Source of the DNA: Apostichopus japonicus
Taxonomy: Eukaryota > Echinodermata > Holothuroidea > Aspidochirotida > Stichopodidae
Length of the DNA stretch: 64,000 nt
Assembly (NCBI RefSeq): GCF_037975245.1
Contig: NC_092576.1
Span: 5,230,501 to 5,294,500, forward strand
Reading direction: 5' to 3'
The notes under the pieces are model-generated. The model saw only the letters and a list, made by a program, of their open reading frames with translations, did no database searches and was not told the DNA's origin. The translations under genes were made by a program, and so were the position numbers. Below, piece after piece: positions 59,204-64,000 of the stretch. Each line of letters starts with the position of its first letter. Position 1 is the first letter of the stretch.

Positions 59204-60245
59204 GTAAGTCGTTTTCTTTGACAACAATATGCATATCTGTTGAAAAACTGGACCGAGTTCAGAGTTTGGAGGGAAGAGATAGAGCACAATGCAACGTGGA
59301 ATACACAGAAAAAAACCCATAATAGGTTCAGCATTTCGACTGGCTCTTGATAGAGCCCAACGAAACACGTCATAAGCATAACTCAGATAAATCCCTCGCA
59401 TAAGTTTTAGATACATGCCTATTCGTTTGATCTCCGAACCCTTTTCTGTACATTTCTCTAGCTCATGTAAATATTCAACCTCAAGTCATCCTCTAATAAG
59501 AGAACAATCCAGCCAATGATCAATTTTACCCCTACTATTTGGAGATTTCTTCTCAGAAATCGTTTGCGTTTATAACGAATAAAGGTTGGTAATGGATTCC
59601 TCGATGATCATCACATTCTCCTATCATATCTCCCTTTAGCTGACAATAAAAGAAGTCATCGGTGTTGTTTTTTTCATTCATCAATCCATCCCTTTATTCA
59701 TCTACTCACTCACTCATATGTTATAATACAAACGATGAAAAAAAGAGAAAAGTGAGACTCTGTCCGCATACAAACCATACACAAGATAAAATATTCTCAT
59801 GTGATTAGTAGCCTACTATAATAGAGTTGCAATGGTTCAACAGTGTAAGAAGTTACATTACTGAAAAACCATTAGCACTGAAGCCACTTTCATTGTGAGT
59901 ATATATATCTAACGGTCTAACTACACTGCATCACATTAAGACCATATAAAGAAGCTATGAATATGTAGAAATAACACGTAGTGTCCACCTGACAACTGGA
60001 TGTCGTTTAGTAAGTACAGTCGGTAACATACTATTTTCAGTTAATCATCTAACTATAATATCTTTGTGAGGAACAAGCTAACGCTTACATTTCCTATTGA
60101 AATATTTAACAAAGAATAACGACTTCCGTGCGCCCTTTAATTGTTTGTAAACCCAACACAATTAATAAAAGACCATATAAACATGCCTAATACTTTTTGG
60201 CTGGACATTATTATTTTAATACGTCTTTCTTTCCACAATTTGCAG
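59204..60245 (+). other. Intron of gene B between V-like exon 3 and the two-Ig exon
   Basis: About 1 kb, ending in a polypyrimidine tract and TTTGCAG. No extra exon seen. A pyrimidine-rich CATTCATCAATCCATCC stretch near 59,680 is shared by all three V units. Confidence 0.7.
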
Positions 60246-60881
60246 ACACACCACCTGAACCGTACCCAACCATTGATGCTACTGGATGTTACCAGAAATC
60301 ATTATGCTTTTTAGAATTAAACGCTGCTTCAAGTTTAAGTTGTAATGTTTTACGAGTAGGTGAAGTATTAGATGATTTGTCATGGAAGTTAAGTACTAAC
60401 AGTGGGGATGGACAGATCTCTTCGCAGTCGAAAGCTGTAACGACCAGTGTCAATGAATTACAATCTTACCATACTGTTGTGAATATTTCGTTACAAAACT
60501 CTCTCTCATTACGTTTATTCATCTGTGCAGCAAGAAGCGATGTGTCTGAGGTAGGTAACAGTGAATCTACGATACTGGTTGAAAGCGGGACACTTCAAGC
60601 ATCTAGCGAACATCTGCTTGTGCCTCCTAATGAAAGAGTGGTTATGAACTGCGGAGAAGATGTGTTATTCTTTGTATGGAAAAAAGTGGGTCCAACGGAA
60701 CAAATGTTTGCATTTGGAACTAAAAGTATGAGTAAAGTTATGATGCCTGGGGGATTCACATTGCAAAATAGCTCTCTTGTCATTAACACGGCTGGAAATC
60801 CTACCCTGGGCACGTACACGTGTGTTTATAGCACTGACGGTGTAACAACGAAATTTACATCAACTGATGTAACTCTTCAAG
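60246..60881 (+). CDS. IgSF receptor gene B, two-Ig-domain exon
   Basis: A 636-nt exon (212 codons, phase 1 to 1) between CACAATTTGCAG and GTAAGATC. The first Ig domain has SLSCNVLRVG, LSWKLSTN and LFICAARSDV. The second has VVMNCGEDV, FFVWKKVGPT and GTYTCVYSTDG. Canonical Cys pairs and Trp are present in both, with an additional Cys pair near the start (TGCYQKSLCF). It is the shared body for whichever V-like domains are spliced on. It aligns end to end with the gene A exon, with scattered replacements. Confidence 0.9.
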
Positions 60882-61254
60882 GTAAGATCTAAGTTAAAGT
60901 GCGAACCTTCCCAATTACTATTTATTTGCAGGTTAAAGTATATGTGTTGTGCCAGTTTACTTAGTAAACCTGAACTTATAGAATGTTTTTCTTGTTTTGA
61001 TTTGGAATTGAAGGAGAAGTTTTGCTGATAAAGTGACTTAGTATTAATAATAACTTATATGTACTTTTACTTTTATAAGGTGTATAGTTTTGGATACCGA
61101 TTTGATATAAACCCCTATATATCATTCACATGCATGTTTGGGCTACTATGAACCTATTTATTATAGCTGTGTTGATTTGTTATCTGGAGATGATGTCAAC
61201 TTGTATATGGAATTGTTGATGTTCATATTTTGACTATTTCTCTTCGCATTTTAG

Positions 61255-61350
61255 AGGAGGAACGACGAACTGGTTGGATTGTTGTTGTTGTGATTTTGGT
61301 GTTCTTGGTGTTATTGATTTTCATCGGAGTCGTCCTCTATCGATGTAAAG
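61255..61350 (+). CDS. IgSF receptor gene B, transmembrane exon
   Basis: A 96-nt exon (32 codons, phase 1 to 1) between CGCATTTTAG and GTAATTTACT. It encodes EEERRTGW, then the hydrophobic span IVVVVILVFLVLLIFIGVVL and YRCK. A type I membrane anchor, shorter on the cytoplasmic side than gene A (no RRRR). Confidence 0.88.
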
Positions 61351-61657
61351 GTAATTTACTGATTAATCAGTAAATATCAATCTTACTCTGAAGTATCTAA
61401 TAGACTCCTGCTTAATTGACTGATTGATTTTCGGTTCTGGTTTCTTTTGCACTCAGGCTGTTGTCGAGGCTTACTTAGATAACTCTAGACTGTGAAATGT
61501 TTTCCCGATCAGGTATCTCTGCTTAATTTATATTTAAATACTTCGAAGCCATTGCAAATAAGTGATTCCTGAATATCTGATTCAGCCTTTCCTTGCCCCA
61601 TTAACGGCTATTCCATGTTCCCATCATTGATAAGACATTGTGTCAACTCCGACTTGT

Positions 61658-62045
61658 AGAATGAGGGTAGGGGTGGGGGTCTTCCATTACAAAATAGGGC
61701 ATTCCCTGCAGATAACATCCCAGGTACAGTACAGTATCATGAGGAGGGTCTTCCATTTCAATAGTAGGGCATCCCCTGTAGAATACACCCCCAGTACACT
61801 ATAACAAGGGAGCCAGATTGCAACCGCGTACAGTAGCATGAGGGGTGGGATTAGGGTCTTCCATTGCAATAATAGGGCATCCCATGCAGATTACACCCCC
61901 TGCCCCCGTAAACTATAGTGCGGAAGACCTTTCATTGCTAGGGCATCCCCTGCAGATTGCACCACTCGTACACTAGCTTGAGGGGCGGGATGAGGGCCTT
62001 CCAAAGCAATAATAGGGCATCTCTCACATATTACATCCCCCATAT
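61658..62045. repeat. About five copies of an 85-bp repeat (GTCTTCCATT..GGGCATCCCC)
   Basis: Units contain CATGAGGGGTGGGA, TCTTCCATTGCAATAATAGG, GCATCCCCTGCAGATTACAC. Gene A has only one such unit (about 19,680-19,750), so this is an expansion specific to copy B. Confidence 0.8.
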
Positions 62046-62279
62046 ACGTTTGATTAAGCCTCTCCCAGATGTTCTTTATGACCTCTTAACCCTTCCTGGT
62101 ATAGAATCCGGGAAATGTTTTCCTGTGATTCATGTTCTATCACGTGATAAATATATGAAATAGCATATAGATTTTTTTAAGCTATTGACCAGAACAAAAA
62201 TGGTTGCATAACTTATTCGTTAAGACACACAGTCCAAAATCATACTTTAGTCAATACTTTAGTCAACGTGGTACGTGAT

Positions 62280-62840
62280 CAACATGTAAGATTAACACAT
62301 TAAATAACATTAATATATAAAATAAGATAAATAGATGGAAAAGCATAGATTATTTTATGCTATTGACCAGAAAAAATGGCTGCATAACTTCTTCGTTAAG
62401 ACACACGGTCCAAAATCAGACTTTAGTCAACAAAGTATACGTTATCAACATGAACGATTTAAATATGAAATAGCATAAATCGATGAAATAGCATAAATAG
62501 ATGAAATAGCCAAAAAGATGAAATAGTATATATAGCATAGATGAACAGAAGCAATAGATTAAACGGATGATAAAACGGAAAATTAAACGGATAAAACAGA
62601 TTAAATGAATGAAATAGATATTAAATATATGAAATAGATGAAACAGATGCAATAGGTGAATTAGATGGACTAGATAAAATAGATGAAATAGATCAGATAG
62701 ATGAAATAGATCGAATAGATTAAATATATGAAATCGATCGTATAAATTGGATAGATCGGATAGATTTGATAGGTTAGCTAGATTAGAGAAATTAGAAAAA
62801 GATAGAGAAATTAGAAGTATTAGATATATTGAATAGATTA
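62280..62840. repeat. Degenerate GATNAAATA tract
   Basis: Short A-rich words (GATGAAATA, GATTAAATA, GATCGAATA) over about 500 bases; longer than the partner tract in gene A. Confidence 0.85.
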
Positions 62841-63278
62841 AATATATAGATTGTGCTATTTAAACGTTACTATACATGAACATCCTGACATAAAACTAGG
62901 CAATTAACAGAGCAGATCCGTTTACAAAGTATTTTAAGTCCCACCGATTGAGAAGAAGTCATGTTTTTGCTGTATTCTTATCAGCACTATAACAATGAGA
63001 TGATCACTTTGTATGTATGCATCATTACCTTTACATAAAGAGAGGTGCAGGTCATTTCTTTAGATCAGAGTTCAAGTTGTCAATGCAGTCTCCGTGAAAA
63101 CGAATGACTCACATCCCACAGATCTCAGGCGTCAAGTTATGTACATAACTATATATTATCTTACCTAACGTATACCGTTTGAAGCTTGTGTCTTTTAATA
63201 TTAATACTTTTATTTTCGCTGTTAGAACTACAGCTTGCATTAGTCCGATAAGTAATACAGTATATATCTTATCTGCAG

Positions 63279-63365
63279 TAGAGCGTAATTCCAGACAACT
63301 AATGAGTACAACACAACAGCAACTACTCAATCCTGGTGAAAAGGTGACAAAAGAAGAATTAAAAG
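63279..63365 (+). CDS. IgSF receptor gene B, Gln-rich cytoplasmic exon
   Basis: An 87-nt exon (29 codons, phase 1 to 1) between TATCTGCAG and GTATCTAAG. It encodes VERNSRQLMSTTQQQLLN, then EKVTKEELK. It is the counterpart of 21,173-21,280. By analogy with gene A, further tail exons should lie beyond the window's right edge. Confidence 0.8.
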
Positions 63366-63584
63366 GTATCTAAGCTATCTACATTTAGTTGATTAATTCA
63401 TGTATTACATGGATTTCTGTACTCCACCTGCATATAAATTTAATTTAAAGTGACCCAGAATGAAATAGAATACGAGTATAATGTTGCTACTCATATATCG
63501 ATGTTTGGTCTCGATGAATATCGTAACCTTTGCATTCATAATGGCGTATGTGTGCATGTATGCGTATGTATGCGTTTGTAACGC

Positions 63585-64000
63585 CCAGCTTGTAAACAGA
63601 ATATCTCAAAACGGGAAGTTGGACCAACTTCATGTTTGATGTGTAGATGTACTACATTGAGTACAAAAAGGCTATCGTTTTCTGTGCAGGTCAAGGTCAT
63701 TTGGGGTAGCCAGGGGTCAAAATGTGGAAACCTTGTAAACACAATATCTGAAGAAGGGAAGCTTGGGCAGACCTCATATTTGGTGTGTAAACGTACCACA
63801 TGGAGCACAAGAAGCCTTTTTTTTCTGTGGAGGTCAAAGTTGATTAGGGTCACTAGGGGTCAAATTGTAAAAACCTTGTTAACACCATAGCTCATGAAAG
63901 GAAGATTGGACAAACCTCATATTTAATGTGTAGAAAGTACCACATTCAGTACAGGAAGCCTATTGTTTTCTGTGGAGGTCAAAGGTCATTTAGGGTCGCT
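63585..64000. repeat. 143-bp tandem repeat, continuing past the window
   Basis: CTTGTAAACAGAATATCTCA (63,590), CTTGTAAACACAATATCTGA (63,733) and CTTGTTAACACCATAGCTCA (63,876) mark three units of about 143 bases. Each carries AGGTCAA(A)GGTCA-type text. It is the same broad family as the complex at 29.3-32.5 kb. Confidence 0.88.

Larger units (their letters stand above)
55640..59760 (+). repeat. Three tandem duplications of a 1.38-kb V-exon unit
   Basis: Units begin near 55,645, 57,018 and 58,397 at CTGCGGTGGGTTATATATGT. Each contains about 470 bases of intron, a 330-nt V-like exon and about 560 bases of following intron ending in an ACGATGAAA.. stretch. Exon starts at 56,119, 57,497 and 58,874 give periods of 1,378 and 1,377. 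The signal exon is not part of the unit. Confidence 0.95.
61351..63278 (+). other. Intron of gene B, 1.9 kb, repeat-rich
   Basis: Contains the 85-bp repeats (61,658-62,045), a duplicated CTATTGACCAGAA...TTAGTCAA segment (62,180 and 62,360) and the GATNAAA tract. No exon was recognised before the tail exon. Confidence 0.6.
52555..63510 (+). repeat. Segmental duplication, copy B (partner at 9,775-21,500)
   Basis: Collinear with copy A from about CTAAGTAATTAC (52,645) to the sequence after the tail exon (AATACGAGTATA, about 63,470). It differs by three V-like exons, an expanded 85-bp repeat in one intron and a longer GATNAAA tract. A 143-bp repeat family replaces the continuation from about 63,560. 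Confidence 0.9.

Overview
The window is eukaryotic, animal genomic DNA. It is AT-rich, with GT-AG introns, long (TA)n tracts, minisatellites, tRNA-derived SINE-like units, Penelope-like, LINE and Ty3/gypsy-like remnants, and very few open frames. The mix of immunoglobulin-superfamily (IgSF) receptor exons with dense tandem and dispersed repeats suggests an invertebrate deuterostome. A holothurian or other echinoderm is my best guess, but this is inference, not proof.

Layout. 1-1.4 kb: remains of a transposon-type protein gene. 1.6-8.5 kb: microsatellite, a fold-back low-complexity block (2.8-3.4 kb) and a satellite array of about 178-bp units with higher-order structure (4.4-8.5 kb). 9.8-26.6 kb: IgSF receptor gene A, with a signal-peptide exon, one V-like exon, a two-Ig exon, a transmembrane exon, a Gln-rich tail exon and three distal tail micro-exons. 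A 3.5-kb insertion sits in one intron. 28.3-34.1 kb: a 40-bp minisatellite and a repeat complex rich in AGGTCA half-sites. 34.4-40.4 kb: tRNA-derived SINE-like units, (TA)n tracts, Penelope-like element (PLE) fragments on both strands and a 54-bp minisatellite. 41.0-43.0 kb: a second, different IgSF receptor gene (C) with a TxYxxV plus YxxI tail, its third Ig exon apparently cut by a LINE 3' end. 44.75-49.9 kb: a decayed Ty3/gypsy-like element on the minus strand with two LTRs and a tRNA-Leu-type primer site. 50.0-50.4 kb: a MITE-like unit. 52.5-63.5 kb: IgSF receptor gene B, a segmental duplicate of the gene A region. Its single V-like exon has been amplified into three tandem exons of exactly 330 nt each. 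The window ends in 143-bp tandem repeats.

How the parts fit. All five core exon types of genes A and B join in phase 1, so any V exon can be included, skipped or stacked without breaking the frame. Gene B therefore encodes either a receptor with three V-like domains or a small mutually exclusive repertoire of V-like domains in front of one constant two-Ig/transmembrane body. With gene C between them, the window looks like part of a cluster of cell-surface, probably immune-type, IgSF receptors being reshaped by tandem duplication, gene conversion and transposon insertion. Exon limits were placed by eye from splice signals, phase and paralogue comparison. No expression evidence was available.
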